Positions 24,854 through 35,353 of a DNA stretch of 64,000 nt are shown in pieces. Positions within the stretch are counted from its first letter, which is position 1. Each line of letters opens with the position of its first letter. The notes under the pieces were generated by a model that saw only the letters and a list, made by a program, of their open reading frames with translations, ran no database searches and was not told where the DNA came from. Both the position numbers and the translations under genes were made by a program. This stretch comes from Ensifer sp. PDNC004 (GTDB taxonomy: Bacteria > Pseudomonadota > Alphaproteobacteria > Rhizobiales > Rhizobiaceae): contig NZ_CP070353.1 in the NCBI RefSeq assembly GCF_016919405.1, forward strand, positions 1,612,001-1,676,000. Direction: 5' to 3'.

Positions 24854-27201
24854 TGGCGGTAGTGAACCGCAAACGTATAAGGCTGATCAACGCCGCCCTG
24901 CTCGCAGGCGTGGCGCTGCAGACACTTGCCATGGGAATGAGTGCGCCAGCGATGGCGCAGCAGGCTTCGGAGCGCCTCGATTCGTTGCGCCCGAACATGC
25001 CGGAAGACGCCAAGCTGCTTCTGTCCGCCAATGAGCTCGTCTACAACAAGGACGCCGAAAAAGTGATCGTGCGCGGCAACGTGCAGATCGATTACGGCGG
25101 CTACAAGATGGTGGCCCGCCAGGTCGAGTACGACCAGAAGAAGGGCCGCATCTATGCATCCGGCGAAATCCAGTTCGTCGAGCCGGGCGGCAATGTCGTC
25201 TACGCCGACAAGATGGATATCACCGACGATTTCGGGGACGGCTTCCTCGATCAAATGCGCATTGAAACCACCGATCTGACGCGGCTTGCTGCCACGAGCG
25301 GCGAGCGCCGGAACGGCGAAGAATTCATTCTGAACGAGGCGGTCTACACGGCCTGCACGCCCTGCTCGACCAAGCCGGAACATCGCTCGCTGTGGCACAT
25401 CAAGGCCCAGCGCGTCATCCAGAACGGCCGCACGCGGACCATCCGCCTTGAGAACGCCCGCTTCGAGCTGTTCGGCAAGCCGATCGCCTACATTCCGGTC
25501 ATGGAGCTGCCCGACCATACGGTCAAGCGCAAGAGCGGCTTCCTGTTCCCGACATTCCGCTCGGCCCAGAAGCTCGGCGTTGGCGTCGGCGTACCCTATT
25601 ACTGGGCGATCTCGCCCTATATGGACGCAACGGCAACGCTTACCGGCCTGACGCGACAGGGCTTCCTGCTGGAGGGAGAATTCCGCCAGCGGTTCCACAA
25701 CGGCTTCCATACGCTGAACTTCGCCGGCATCAGCCAGCTCGACAAGGGCAAGTTCACGCCCGGCACTGTCGACGCGATGCATACGAACCGAGGCATGATC
25801 GCGTCGAAGGGCGAGTTCGAGATCAATCCGCGCTGGACCTTCGGCTGGAACGTGCTCGTTCAGTCCGACGCCAACTTCGCCAAGACCTACGAGCTGTCGA
25901 CGTTCGACGGAACGACCTACGTCAACCAGGCGTATCTGAGCGGGCTCGGCAAGCGGAACTACTTCGATCTGCGCGCTTTCTACTTCGACATCCAGGATGC
26001 CGACGCCAACAGCATCGAGGAGAACCAGCAGCCTGCGGCACAGGTTCTCGACTATTCCTACAAGGCGCCTGAATCCGTCCTGGGCGGTGAGCTTTCCGGT
26101 ACGCTGAACTTCACGAACGTGAAGCGCAACCGGCTCGACGCGTTCACGCAGCCGGGCGTGACCCGTTTCCGTGGCCTCGAGGGCACGTCGCACCGCCTGA
26201 CCGGCGAACTGGAGTGGAAGCGCACCTTCATTGCTCCAGGCGGTCTGGTCATCACGCCGCTGCTGGCGGCGCGTGGCGACGCCATCGGGCTCAACATGGA
26301 CAACCCGGGTCCGGCCTACACGGGCGACTACAACACGAGCGACGCGGTGACGCGGCGCATGCTGACCGCGGGTCTCGAAGCCCGCTACCCGATCCTGTTC
26401 GTCGGCGAAGACAGCAGCCACGTGCTCGAACCGATTGCGCAGCTCTACGCGCGTCCAAACGAGCAATACGCAGGCGGCCTGCCGAACGAAGACGCGCAGA
26501 GCTTCGTGTTCGATGCGACAAACCTCTTCGATCGCGACAAGTTCTCCGGCTTCGACCGGATCGAGGGCGGCACCCGCGCCAATGTCGGATTCCGCTACAC
26601 GGGAACCTTCGACAGCGGCTACGGTCTGCGCGGCATCGTCGGCCAGTCATTCCATCTCGGCGGCCTCAACTCGTTTGCGACAGACGACCTGGTCAAGGCC
26701 GGCGCGAATTCCGGCCTGGAGAGCAGAAGCTCCGACTATGTTGCCATGTTCGGTATCGATGCACCCTCCGGTCTGATGGCGAGCATTTCCGGCCGCCTCG
26801 ACGAAAAGGACCTGTCGCTGCGCCGCGCCGATACCACCGTCGGCTATCTCGGCACGACGTGGCAGGCGGCGATGACCTATACGCGCATCGAAGCGCAGCC
26901 GCTCTACGGATCTCTGTCCAACCAGGACGAAATCCAGACGGCTGCCGCCTACCGGTTCCATGATTACTGGTCGGTGTTCGGCGCGATCACCTATGACATC
27001 AACAAGGATGTCATCTCGCGCAACGGTTTCGGCATCACCTACGACGATCAGGACACGCTGTTCTCGATCGTCTACAAACAGGAACGCGATACCGACGCCA
27101 ATGTGGCGAACGACTGGTCGATCGGCGCGAGAATCAGCTTCCGTACGCTCGGCGACGTGAACGTCGGCGACACCAAGTTCGAAGAGCTGGACTATTATTG
27201 A
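24853..27201 (+). CDS. lptD: LPS assembly outer-membrane protein LptD
   Basis: Outer-membrane beta-barrel that inserts LPS into the outer leaflet. 782 aa from a GTG at 24853 that shares a base with the lptG stop. An N-terminal signal region (ending AMAQQASERL, about residue 38) leads into the periplasmic OstA-type jellyroll (about 50–190: LLLSANELVYNKDAEKVIVRGNV…, RQVEYDQKKGRIYASGEI). The C-terminal barrel (about 250–782) ends in FEELDYY. A cysteine pair near residues 175–180 (ACTPCSTKP) may form the usual interdomain disulfide. The SurA-like chaperone gene follows 184 bp on. Confidence 0.95.
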   Translation: MAVVNRKRIRLINAALLAGVALQTLAMGMSAPAMAQQASERLDSLRPNMPEDAKLLLSANELVYNKDAEKVIVRGNVQIDYGGYKMVARQVEYDQKKGRIYASGEIQFVEPGGNVVYADKMDITDDFGDGFLDQMRIETTDLTRLAATSGERRNGEEFILNEAVYTACTPCSTKPEHRSLWHIKAQRVIQNGRTRTIRLENARFELFGKPIAYIPVMELPDHTVKRKSGFLFPTFRSAQKLGVGVGVPYYWAISPYMDATATLTGLTRQGFLLEGEFRQRFHNGFHTLNFAGISQLDKGKFTPGTVDAMHTNRGMIASKGEFEINPRWTFGWNVLVQSDANFAKTYELSTFDGTTYVNQAYLSGLGKRNYFDLRAFYFDIQDADANSIEENQQPAAQVLDYSYKAPESVLGGELSGTLNFTNVKRNRLDAFTQPGVTRFRGLEGTSHRLTGELEWKRTFIAPGGLVITPLLAARGDAIGLNMDNPGPAYTGDYNTSDAVTRRMLTAGLEARYPILFVGEDSSHVLEPIAQLYARPNEQYAGGLPNEDAQSFVFDATNLFDRDKFSGFDRIEGGTRANVGFRYTGTFDSGYGLRGIVGQSFHLGGLNSFATDDLVKAGANSGLESRSSDYVAMFGIDAPSGLMASISGRLDEKDLSLRRADTTVGYLGTTWQAAMTYTRIEAQPLYGSLSNQDEIQTAAAYRFHDYWSVFGAITYDINKDVISRNGFGITYDDQDTLFSIVYKQERDTDANVANDWSIGARISFRTLGDVNVGDTKFEELDYY

Positions 27202-27385
27202 TATCGTCAAGCGAGTGGGCGGGCCAAAAGTTCGCCCATTCGTCGATATCGGCACGGTCAAACGGTCTTGTCATCGTTTGGCCGCATGTATTATGCATTC
27301 CCTCCGACAAGATAAGGCAACGGCGCAAGGCCGACAGGCGGACAAAGCCTGTCGACGGTGATAGTCCGGGATATAGGAAAAGATA

Positions 27386-28327
27386 ATGGGCGGGAAAATG
27401 TCGATCTTGAGGACACTGTCGGTACTGGCTTTGGCCGGCACCTTGAGCGTTGCCGTATGCTCCGGAGCTCAGGCAGCAGCGAGTACGGTCAAGGTAACGG
27501 TCAACAACACGGTGATTACCTCCGGCGACATCGCCAAGCGCGTGGCCTTCCTTCGCCTGCAGCGCCAGAAGGGCGGCAACGACGAAGCCAAGAAGCAGCT
27601 CGTCGACGAAGTTCTCAAGCGGGCAGAGATCGCGCGCATCGGCCAGTCCGTCAGCACCCAGGAAGTCGATGCCGCCTATGCGCGCTTCGCCTCGGGCAAC
27701 AAGCTTTCGACCGAGCAACTCGGCAAGATCCTCGATCAGGCCGGCGTCGGCGCGGAACATTTCAAGCAGTTCATCGCCGTGCAGATGAGCTGGCCGCGCG
27801 CGGTCAACTTCCGCTACGGCAGCTCCAACCGTCTCCAGGGCGCCGACCTCGTCAAGCGCATGATGGCAGGCGGCGGACAGAAGCCTGTCACCACCGAGTA
27901 CTTCCTGCAGCAGGTGATCTTCGTCATTCCCGAGAAGAAGCGTGGCGCGATCACCGCGAAGCGGCAGGCCGAAGCCAACGCCTCGCGCGCCCAGTTCCCG
28001 GGTTGCGAAACCTCCAAGGTGTTTGCCGCCAACTATCGCGACGTGTCGATCCGCAGCCTCGGCCGCATGCTGGCCCAGCAGCTGCCCGACGAATGGAAGC
28101 CGCTGATCGAGAAGGCCGGCGAGAACGGCACCACCGGCACCCGCGTGACCGAAAAGGGCGTCGAGTACCTGGCGATCTGCAAGAAGCGTGAGGTCAACGA
28201 CGACACCGCCGCCGAAATCGTCTTCCGCGCCGAGGATATCGGCAAGAAGAAGGAAGGCGGCGAGGACCCGAACAGCGAGAAGTACCTCGAGGAGCTGCGC
28301 AAGAAGGCGCAAATCGTCAACAAGTAA
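27386..28327 (+). CDS. SurA-like periplasmic chaperone, N-terminal domain type
   Basis: 313 aa. A signal peptide spans about residues 1–31 (ending SGAQAAAS). The SurA N-terminal domain covers about 35–150 ([35 protein letters not shown]). The remaining region has a partial parvulin-like segment ([16 protein letters not shown]) but I cannot find a complete rotamase core, so isomerase activity is doubtful. The role in outer-membrane protein folding is inferred from the N-terminal domain and its place between lptD and pdxA, the usual alphaproteobacterial neighbourhood. The ATG at 27386 has AGGA upstream. Confidence 0.8.
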   Translation: MGGKMSILRTLSVLALAGTLSVAVCSGAQAAASTVKVTVNNTVITSGDIAKRVAFLRLQRQKGGNDEAKKQLVDEVLKRAEIARIGQSVSTQEVDAAYARFASGNKLSTEQLGKILDQAGVGAEHFKQFIAVQMSWPRAVNFRYGSSNRLQGADLVKRMMAGGGQKPVTTEYFLQQVIFVIPEKKRGAITAKRQAEANASRAQFPGCETSKVFAANYRDVSIRSLGRMLAQQLPDEWKPLIEKAGENGTTGTRVTEKGVEYLAICKKREVNDDTAAEIVFRAEDIGKKKEGGEDPNSEKYLEELRKKAQIVNK

Positions 28328-28340
28328 TCACGACGGAACC

Positions 28341-29369
28341 ATGCGCGAAACAACCGGCGGGCCCCTCGCCCTGACCATGGGCGACCCGGCCGGTATCGGG
28401 CCGGACATCAGTCTTTCGGCCTGGCTCGGCCGCCGCGACCACGCGACGGCCCCCTTCCTCTTCATCGGCGACCCCGCGGTGCTTGCCGCACGCGCATCGA
28501 TGCTCGGCTATACAGTACCCGTCCGCGAGACCGATTGCGCCGGCGCGCGCTCCCTCTTTGATACGGCGTTGCCGGTTCTGCCGCTCACCTGCCCTGCCCC
28601 GGTCAACGCCGGCCATCCGGACACGGCCAATGCCAGCGCCGTCATCGGTGCGATCGACACGGCCGTGCGACTGGTGAACGCCGGTCAGGCGTCGGCCGTG
28701 GTCACGAACCCGATCGCCAAGGCGGTTCTTTATGACGCTGGCTTCCGCTTTCCAGGCCATACCGAATATCTCGCCGATCTTGCCGAAAAGGCGACGGGCG
28801 AGCCGGTTCTGCCGGTGATGATGCTGGCCGGACCGAAGCTGCGCGCCGTGCCCGTCACCATCCACATCCCCTTGAAGGACGTGCCGGAGCAACTGACGCC
28901 AGACCTCATCTACCGCACCTGCGCGATTACTGCGGCCGACCTTCGCAATCGCTTCGGACTTCAACAACCGCGGCTCGCAATCGCCGGCCTGAACCCGCAT
29001 GCCGGCGAAAACGGTGCGCTTGGGCTCGAGGACGACGCCGTGATCCGACCGGTCGTCGACCGGCTGCGCGCTGAAGGCATTGATGCCGTTGGACCGCTGC
29101 CGGCTGATACGATGTTCCACGATCGCGCACGCGCCACCTACGACGTGGCGATCTGCATGTATCACGACCAGGCGCTGATCCCGGCCAAGGCGCTCGGCTT
29201 CGACGACAGCGTCAACGTCACGCTCGGTCTTCCCTTCATCCGCACCTCGCCCGACCACGGCACGGCCTTCAGCCTTGCCGGCAAGGGCATCGCCCGCGAC
29301 GACAGCCTTCGGGCAGCCCTCGACCTTGCCGCATCGCTTGCGGTCAATATGCCAGGAGATATTCGCTGA
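28341..29369 (+). CDS. pdxA: 4-hydroxythreonine-4-phosphate dehydrogenase
   Basis: 342-aa metal-dependent dehydrogenase of the DXP-dependent pyridoxal-phosphate pathway, oxidising 4-phosphohydroxy-L-threonine. The PdxA opening [17 protein letters not shown] is clear, and the metal-binding residues fall in GHTEYLAD and [12 protein letters not shown]. The ATG at 28341 follows the upstream stop by 13 bp. Its TGA overlaps the rsmA ATG by one base. The chain surA–pdxA–rsmA is conserved in many proteobacteria. Confidence 0.95.
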   Translation: MRETTGGPLALTMGDPAGIGPDISLSAWLGRRDHATAPFLFIGDPAVLAARASMLGYTVPVRETDCAGARSLFDTALPVLPLTCPAPVNAGHPDTANASAVIGAIDTAVRLVNAGQASAVVTNPIAKAVLYDAGFRFPGHTEYLADLAEKATGEPVLPVMMLAGPKLRAVPVTIHIPLKDVPEQLTPDLIYRTCAITAADLRNRFGLQQPRLAIAGLNPHAGENGALGLEDDAVIRPVVDRLRAEGIDAVGPLPADTMFHDRARATYDVAICMYHDQALIPAKALGFDDSVNVTLGLPFIRTSPDHGTAFSLAGKGIARDDSLRAALDLAASLAVNMPGDIR

Positions 29370-30196
29370 TGGCCGCCCTTGACGGTCTTCCTCCGCTACG
29401 CGACGTCATCCAGCGTCACGGCCTCGATGCCAAGAAGGCGCTCGGCCAGAACTTCCTGCTCGACCTCAACCTGACGCAGAAGATCGCGCGGACCGCCGGT
29501 TCGCTCGAAGGCGTGACGGTCATCGAGGTCGGCCCCGGACCGGGCGGCCTCACTCGCGCCATCCTCGCGCTCGGCGCCAAGAAGGTCATTGCGATCGAGC
29601 GTGACTCGCGCTGCCTGCCAGCGCTTGCGGAGATCGGCGCGCATTATCCCGATCGGCTGCAGGTGATCGAAGGTGACGCACTGAAGACGCCCTTCGAGAC
29701 GCTTGCTGACGAAGGGCCGGTCAAGATCATCGCCAACCTGCCCTACAATGTCGGCACGCAGTTGCTCGTCAACTGGCTGCTGCCCGAGCGCTGGCCACCC
29801 TTCTGGCAGTCGCTGACGCTGATGTTCCAGCGTGAAGTGGGCCTGAGGATCGTCGCCGACGCGGATGACGACCACTATGGCCGCCTCGGTGTCCTCTGCG
29901 GTTGGCGTACGAACGCACGGATGGCGTTCGACGTGCCGCCGCAGGCCTTTACGCCACCACCGAAGGTGACGTCCTCCGTGGTCCATCTGGAGCCGGTCGA
30001 AAACCCGATCCCCTGCTCGGTCGCAGCCCTTGAGAAGGTGACGCATGCAGCCTTCGGCCAACGCCGCAAGATGCTGCGCCAGAGCCTGAAGCCGCTCGGC
30101 GGTGAAGCTTTACTTGCCAAGGCCGACATCGACCCGCAGCGACGCGCCGAAACACTTTCGGTGGAAGAGTTCTGCCGGCTGGCAAACTGCCTCTGA
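29369..30196 (+). CDS. rsmA: 16S rRNA (adenine1518/1519-N6) dimethyltransferase
   Basis: 275 aa, dimethylates two adjacent adenines in the 3' end helix of 16S rRNA, using SAM. The SAM site is [14 protein letters not shown], and the catalytic loop NLPYN is complete ([14 protein letters not shown]). Entry motif [10 protein letters not shown] is also present. It is the last gene of the lpt–surA-like–pdxA run and is followed by a strong terminator. Confidence 0.97.
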   Translation: MAALDGLPPLRDVIQRHGLDAKKALGQNFLLDLNLTQKIARTAGSLEGVTVIEVGPGPGGLTRAILALGAKKVIAIERDSRCLPALAEIGAHYPDRLQVIEGDALKTPFETLADEGPVKIIANLPYNVGTQLLVNWLLPERWPPFWQSLTLMFQREVGLRIVADADDDHYGRLGVLCGWRTNARMAFDVPPQAFTPPPKVTSSVVHLEPVENPIPCSVAALEKVTHAAFGQRRKMLRQSLKPLGGEALLAKADIDPQRRAETLSVEEFCRLANCL

Positions 30197-30243
30197 GCGG
30201 GCATGTGGATCGCAAGGCGCGCGCTACAAACGGACATGAATCA

Positions 30244-30276
30244 AAAATGGCTCCTCACGGAGCCATTTTCTTTTTT
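30244..30276 (+). terminator. Strong intrinsic terminator after rsmA
   Basis: AAAATGGCTCC-tcac-GGAGCCATTTT followed by CTTTTTT; a textbook structure that also separates rsmA from convergent gmk. Confidence 0.95.
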
Positions 30277-30281
30277 GAGCC

Positions 30282-30941
30282 TTAGAACGGGTTTTCGGTC
30301 AGCAGCCCGTTGACGAAATCGAACAGCCCAGGGCGCCGGTCACGGCGCAGGCGTTCGGCCTCAACGATCGCCCGCACGGACGCAAAGGCGCGGTCGAGAT
30401 CGTCGTTGAGCACGATGTAGTCATACTCCCGCCAGTGCTCGATCTCGGCGCGCGAGTTCGCAAGGCGCGTGGCGATCACCTCTTCGCTGTCTTCGGCCCG
30501 GCGATGCAGGCGAGACTGCAACTCGGCCATGGACGGCGGCAGGATGAAGATCGAGACGACGTCTCCCGCCATCTTCTCCTGAAGCTGCTGCGCACCCTGC
30601 CAGTCGATATCGAAGAGCATGTCGCGGCCGGCGGCCATGGCCGCCTCCACAGCGTCGCGCGGCGTGCCGTAGAAATTGCCGTGCACCTCCGCCCATTCGA
30701 GCAGCGAGTCAGTGGACCTCAGCGCCTCGAATTCGCGTATGGACTTGAAGTGATAGTGCCGTCCGTCAATCTCGCTCGGGCGCCGCTGACGCGTCGTCAC
30801 GCTGACCGAAATGCTCATCTCCGGATCGGCTTCCAGGAGATTGCGCGCAATGGTCGACTTGCCAGCGCCCGACGGCGAGGAAATGACGAGCATCAGCCCA
30901 CGACGGGCGATCTTGATGGGCGAAGGGGTCGCCGGGTTCAT
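30282..30941 (-). CDS. gmk: Guanylate kinase
   Basis: 219-aa cytosolic enzyme phosphorylating GMP to GDP. The P-loop is [10 protein letters not shown] at about 20–29. The GMP-binding loop appears as [19 protein letters not shown], and the lid carries [16 protein letters not shown]. It starts three bases after the yicC stop, so the two genes are co-transcribed. The bacterial N-terminal extension before the P-loop is about 18 residues. Confidence 0.97.
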   Translation of the reverse strand: MNPATPSPIKIARRGLMLVISSPSGAGKSTIARNLLEADPEMSISVSVTTRQRRPSEIDGRHYHFKSIREFEALRSTDSLLEWAEVHGNFYGTPRDAVEAAMAAGRDMLFDIDWQGAQQLQEKMAGDVVSIFILPPSMAELQSRLHRRAEDSEEVIATRLANSRAEIEHWREYDYIVLNDDLDRAFASVRAIVEAERLRRDRRPGLFDFVNGLLTENPF

Positions 30942-30944
30942 ACC

Positions 30945-31832
30945 TTACTCCAGATTCTGGACCTGTTCGCGGAACTGGTCGATGACGACCTTCAACTCGA
31001 TGCCGGCGGCAGACACTGCGGCTGCGTTCGACTTGGAACAGATCGTATTCGATTCTCGGTTAAATTCCTGTGCCAGGAAATCGAGCTTGCGCCCGACGGG
31101 GCCGCCTTTCGACAGAAGCTCGCGGGCGGCAACGATATGGGAGCCAAGCCGGTCGATCTCCTCGCGGAGATCCGCCTTGGTGGCGAGCAAAGCGACTTCG
31201 GCATAGAGACGGTCCCGCTCTAGCGATGACCCGTTGTCCATGACCAGGGCCACCTGCTGCGCCAGCCGGTCGGCAATCGCCGCGGCGCTACGTGACGGGT
31301 CGGCCTCGACCGTCGCCGTCAGCCGCTCGATCGTCTCGACCTGCGCCAGCAGGATCTGACAGAGCGCCGCGCCCTCGTCCGCGCGCATCTTGCGCAGATC
31401 GGCGAGCGCGCCCGCCAGCCCGGCCAGGATATCTGCGTCGAGCGCCGCGCGCTCTTCTTCGCTCTCCTCCGGCTCGCGGAAGTCGACGATGCCGCGGATC
31501 GAGAGAAGCGTGTCGAACCGGAGCGGCGCGGGATCAACGAGGTCCCCGAGCTGACCGCGCAGGTCTAGCACCGCCGTCAAGGCTGCCTGGTTGACCACGG
31601 CCTCGACGGCCGCCTCGCCGCCGCTGACGGTGAGGCCGATCTGAAGGTTGCCGCGGGAAAAATACTCTGCTGCAAGCTTGCGCACCTCGGGCTCGAAGCG
31701 CTCGAGCCCCTGCGGCAGGCGCAGCCGGAGATCCAGGCCCTTGCCGTTGACGGAGCGCAGCTCCCAGGCCCAACGACGGCGGCCGCTGCTGCCTTCTCTC
31801 CGGGCAAAGCCGGTCATCGATTGGAGCGGCAT
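30945..31832 (-). CDS. yicC: YicC family protein (putative endoribonuclease)
   Basis: 295 aa. The start MPLQSMTGFARREG is the conserved YicC entry, and the C-terminal DUF1732-type end includes GSHIVAARELLSKGGPVGRKLDFLAQEFNRESNTICSK, read as KLDFLAQEFNRE. E. coli YicC has been shown to be an RNA-cleaving enzyme; activity here is inferred. The ATG at 31832 lies five bases after GGAGG; the one at 31835 is too close. Operon with gmk. Confidence 0.9.
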   Translation of the reverse strand: MPLQSMTGFARREGSSGRRRWAWELRSVNGKGLDLRLRLPQGLERFEPEVRKLAAEYFSRGNLQIGLTVSGGEAAVEAVVNQAALTAVLDLRGQLGDLVDPAPLRFDTLLSIRGIVDFREPEESEEERAALDADILAGLAGALADLRKMRADEGAALCQILLAQVETIERLTATVEADPSRSAAAIADRLAQQVALVMDNGSSLERDRLYAEVALLATKADLREEIDRLGSHIVAARELLSKGGPVGRKLDFLAQEFNRESNTICSKSNAAAVSAAGIELKVVIDQFREQVQNLE

Positions 31833-31965
31833 CATCACCTCCGTTGCGGTTTCAGCAGAAGCAATAAGGCGACGGCGCGGCATCCCGCAAGGGATATCCG
31901 CGCCGTGATTCGTCCGTCCACAGTGCAAGCATCGCTAGGCGGCTCTGCCGCCCGCAAGCGCCGGC

Positions 31966-33165
31966 CTATTGCGGCTGCGTAGCTGCCGGTTCAGCAGTGC
32001 CGGCGTCAGACGCAGCCTTCGCCGCTTCGGCTGCCCGCTCCGCCTCAACCTTGCGCCAGCGGCGGACATTGGCATTGTGTTCGTCGAGCGTCTCGGCAAA
32101 GACGTGGCCGCCCGTGCCGTCGGCAACGAAGTAAAGCTCCGGCGTACGCGATGGATTGGCGACCGCTTCCAGGGCTGCACGGCCGGGATTTGCGATCGGC
32201 GTCGGCGGCAGGCCCTTGATGATATAGGTGTTGTACGGCGTCTGCTTGTCGATGTCCGACTTCAGGATCGGCCGGTCCGCCGGCTTTCCGTCGCCGCCGA
32301 AAATGCCATAGATGATCGTTGGGTCGGACTGCAGCCGCATGCCCTTGTCGAGCCGGTTGATGAAGACCGAAGCGACGCGCGGGCGCTCGTCGGCGCGGCC
32401 GGTTTCCTTCTCCACGATCGAGGCAAGCGTCACCAGTTCTTCCACCGTCGAAACCGGCAGATCGGGATCGCGCTTCTCCCAGATCTGGCCAACGAGGACC
32501 TTCTGGGCAGCGGCCATCTGCTGGACGATCTCGCCGCGCTTGGTGCCGCGCGTGAACTTGTAGGTGTCAGGCATCAGCGAACCTTCGGCCGGCAGTTCCG
32601 ACGGCAGATCGCCGACGAGCACCGGATCATCGGCGAGCCTGTGGAACATCTGCTTGACGGTCAGGCCTTCGGGCAGGGAAACGGAATAGAGGATCGACTT
32701 GCCCGACTTCAGGAGCTGCATGACCTCCTGCATCGACGAGCCCGCCTTGATCTCGTATTCTCCGGCCTTCAGCGTCTCGTTGTCGAGATAGGCCTCGGAG
32801 ACGAAACGGAAGACACGCGCATCGGTGATGATGTTGCCGCGCTCAAGGCCGCTTGCGATCTCGCTCATGCCAGCGCCGCCGCGGACGATGAAGTTCTGGT
32901 TCGCCTGCAGCGGACCCGGCTTTTCGTACTGGTGCATCGCATAATAGACCGTGCCGGCGGCGGCGAGCGCTGCAAACACGATGACGGTCATGACGAAGTT
33001 CAGGAAGATCACGACCTGGCTGCGGGCTTTGCGCGATCGTTTCGGCGGCTGCGGCACCTTTTCCGGACGCAGCGCTTCGTTTGCCGATTTCGGAATGATC
33101 GGTCCGTTGCTCGCGTTTTCACTGCGGCCGAATTGCGCCGCGCCGTTATCGTTTGAGTCGCTCAC
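31966..33165 (-). CDS. mltG: Endolytic transglycosylase MltG
   Basis: Membrane-anchored lytic transglycosylase (YceG family) that trims nascent glycan strands. 399 aa from a GTG at 33165 (VSDSNDNGAAQ), the typical rhizobial start. A basic region precedes a single membrane segment at about residues 50–80. Then come a LysM-like region and the YceG catalytic domain with the Glu in LASIVEKETGRADERPRVASVFINRL (catalytic Glu in VEKETG). The Ala-rich tail ends AEPAATQPQ. Same strand as yicC and gmk. Confidence 0.93.
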   Translation of the reverse strand: MSDSNDNGAAQFGRSENASNGPIIPKSANEALRPEKVPQPPKRSRKARSQVVIFLNFVMTVIVFAALAAAGTVYYAMHQYEKPGPLQANQNFIVRGGAGMSEIASGLERGNIITDARVFRFVSEAYLDNETLKAGEYEIKAGSSMQEVMQLLKSGKSILYSVSLPEGLTVKQMFHRLADDPVLVGDLPSELPAEGSLMPDTYKFTRGTKRGEIVQQMAAAQKVLVGQIWEKRDPDLPVSTVEELVTLASIVEKETGRADERPRVASVFINRLDKGMRLQSDPTIIYGIFGGDGKPADRPILKSDIDKQTPYNTYIIKGLPPTPIANPGRAALEAVANPSRTPELYFVADGTGGHVFAETLDEHNANVRRWRKVEAERAAEAAKAASDAGTAEPAATQPQ

Positions 33166-33628
33166 GATTATCCCGAACCCGAAATTCGCGGCCTCATTCT
33201 CTTCCTGCTTCCGGTGCGAATTTCGGACTGGACCGTGGCAGGCATAGGTCAAATTTATAAAACGGTGCCGCCCAGAAGGCCGGCGTCCGCAGTTACTCAA
33301 AAATCCGCGGCCGGTGCAATCTCACCGAAGAACCACAGAAATGTGTCGAATCACCGTCCGTTCAAGAGAACGCGGCGGACGACCGACACTTTAATCCGGA
33401 ACCTCGGCCCGCGGTAAAAACCGGGCAAACCGTCGTTCCAGGCAATGGCTGAATGGCATTCTGACAGATATGCCTTGCGCGAACATCGCGGTCGGCGAGC
33501 GCCATCTTCCATGACGGCGCCTCCTCCCAACACATGCTTGTAGCGAGCAATACGGCAAAAGCTGGATCATCGCGCCGCCTTCTGCGGTCGGCGCGATGAT
33601 TGACTCAGGCGAAGCTCCGGGCGCGCGA
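33166..33628. other. Intergenic region between mltG and fabF
   Basis: 463 bp, lower in GC than the neighbours. It holds the fabF terminator (33566–33600) at one end and presumably the mltG promoter. No reading frame with protein character is seen; an untranslated RNA is possible but unsupported. Confidence 0.35.
33566..33600 (-). terminator. Hairpin terminator after fabF
   Basis: Perfect 12-bp inverted repeat ATCATCGCGCCG / CGGCGCGATGAT with an 11-nt loop just downstream of the fabF stop on the minus strand. The T tract is weak, so it may also act as an mRNA-end stabiliser. Confidence 0.7.
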
Positions 33629-34894
33629 TCAGTCGCCGGTGTAGCGACGCAGGACCAACGAAGCGTTGGTGCCGCCGAAACCGAAGGAATTCGAGAGCGC
33701 CACGTTGATTTCGCGCTTGCGCGCGACATGCGGCACGAGGTCGATCGTCGTCTCGACCGATGGGTTGTCGAGGTTCAGCGTCGGTGGCGCGATGTTGTCG
33801 CGGATCGCCAGCGCCGAGAAGATCGCTTCCACCGCGCCGGCAGCGCCGAGCAGGTGGCCGATGGCCGACTTGGTCGAGGACATCGAGATCTTCAACGCGT
33901 GTTCGCCAACCAGACGCTCGACGGCACCAAGCTCGATCGTGTCGGCCATGGTGGAGGTGCCGTGGGCGTTGATGTAATCGATATCGGCAGCCGTCAGACC
34001 GGCGCGCTTCAGCGCCATCTGCATGCAGCGATAGGCACCGTCGCCGTCTTCCGACGGAGCAGTGATGTGGAAGGCATCGCCCGAAAGGCCGTAACCGACG
34101 ACTTCCGCATAGATCTTGGCGCCGCGCGCCTTGGCATGCTCGAGTTCTTCGAGGATGACGACGCCAGCGCCCTCGCCCATGACGAAACCGTCGCGGTCGA
34201 TATCGTAGGGGCGCGAGGCCTTCTGCGGATCGTCGTTGTGCTGGGTCGACAGCGCCTTGCAGGCGGCAAAGCCGGCGAGGGAGATCCGGCAGATCGGCGA
34301 TTCCGCGCCGCCAGCCACCATGACGTCAGCATCGCCGAGCGCGATCAGGCGGCTCGCGTCGCCGATCGCATGGGCGCCAGTCGAACAGGCGGTGACGACA
34401 GAGTGGTTGGGACCGCGCAGCTTGTGGCGGATCGAAACCTGGCCCGAGGCAAGGTTGATCAGGCGGCCGGGAATGAAGAACGGCGAGATGCGGCGGGGGC
34501 CCTTGTCGCGCAGCGTGTAGCCGCCTTCGACGATGCCCTCGAGGCCGCCGATGCCGGAGCCTATCAGGACGCCGGTCGCGATCTGGTCCTCGTCCGTCTG
34601 CGGCTTCCAGCCGGCATCGGCGAGCGCCATGTCGGCAGCCGCCATCGCATAGACGATGAAGGCATCGACCTTGCGCTGCTCCTTCGGTTCCATCCAGTCG
34701 TCGGCGTTGAACGTCGCGTCCGTACCGTCGCCGAAGGGAATGCGGCAAGCGATCTTGGCAGGAAGGTCCTCGACCTCGAATTCGGTCACCTTGCGCGCGG
34801 CATTCTGTCCGGCAAGCAGGCGCGCCCACGTCGCCTCAGTTCCGCAACCCAAGGGAGATACCATGCCGGTACCGGTGATAACGACACGTCTCAT
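33629..34894 (-). CDS. fabF: 3-oxoacyl-ACP synthase II
   Basis: Condensing enzyme of fatty-acid elongation, adding malonyl-ACP to acyl-ACP in the cytosol. 421 aa. The active-site Cys170 lies in VVTACSTGAHAIG. The two catalytic histidines are in INAHGTSTMADTIEL and SAIGHLLGAAGAVE. The ATG at 34894 starts MRRVVITGTGMVSPLG. It lies 222 bp after acpP, across a hairpin, in the order fabD–fabG–acpP–fabF. Confidence 0.96.
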   Translation of the reverse strand: MRRVVITGTGMVSPLGCGTEATWARLLAGQNAARKVTEFEVEDLPAKIACRIPFGDGTDATFNADDWMEPKEQRKVDAFIVYAMAAADMALADAGWKPQTDEDQIATGVLIGSGIGGLEGIVEGGYTLRDKGPRRISPFFIPGRLINLASGQVSIRHKLRGPNHSVVTACSTGAHAIGDASRLIALGDADVMVAGGAESPICRISLAGFAACKALSTQHNDDPQKASRPYDIDRDGFVMGEGAGVVILEELEHAKARGAKIYAEVVGYGLSGDAFHITAPSEDGDGAYRCMQMALKRAGLTAADIDYINAHGTSTMADTIELGAVERLVGEHALKISMSSTKSAIGHLLGAAGAVEAIFSALAIRDNIAPPTLNLDNPSVETTIDLVPHVARKREINVALSNSFGFGGTNASLVLRRYTGD

Positions 34895-35069
34895 AGTCCG
34901 CGACCCACCCTGATCTTTTCAGTTTCAGAGCCGGATCGGACCACGTGTAACGAACCCGATCCGGGCATCCATTTTAAGGTTCTTATTCACGATCAGAGGG
35001 AAATGCGGGAAACGCTTGCTGATCGAAATCCCCGCTCAGCGCGGGATAGCCCACTTCCCTGGGCTGAAA

Positions 35070-35090
35070 CGGGCCGCTTTAGGCGGCCCG
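35070..35090 (-). terminator. Hairpin after acpP
   Basis: CGGGCCGC-tttag-GCGGCCCG directly after acpP on the minus strand; short T tract, so termination may be partial and allow read-through to fabF. Confidence 0.6.
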
Positions 35091-35116
35091 TCCACGGCCG
35101 AAGCCGCTTCAATAGA

Positions 35117-35353
35117 TTAGGCCTGGGCCTTTTCGATGAACTTGACGGCGTCGCCGACAGTCAGGATCGAGTCAGCAGCGTCGTCCGGGATTTCAACGCC
35201 GAATTCTTCTTCGAAAGCCATGACCAGTTCGACGGTGTCGAGCGAGTCTGCGCCGAGGTCGTCGATGAAGCTTGCGCCTTCGCTGACCTTTTCGGCGTCG
35301 ACGCCAAGATGATCAATAACAATTTTCTTTACGCGTTCTGCGATATCGCTCAT
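35117..35353 (-). CDS. acpP: Acyl carrier protein
   Basis: 78-aa acidic carrier that holds growing fatty acids on a phosphopantetheine arm at Ser37 ([10 protein letters not shown]). [19 protein letters not shown] is the typical start; an earlier in-frame ATG would add 44 unneeded residues. It sits between fabG and fabF, the classic alphaproteobacterial arrangement, with its own upstream gap of 333 bp, suggesting its own promoter. Confidence 0.98.
   Translation of the reverse strand: MSDIAERVKKIVIDHLGVDAEKVSEGASFIDDLGADSLDTVELVMAFEEEFGVEIPDDAADSILTVGDAVKFIEKAQA

Noticed and set aside
24850..26466. 538-codon open frame on the minus strand
   Set aside because: Antisense to lptD, an unmistakable family member.
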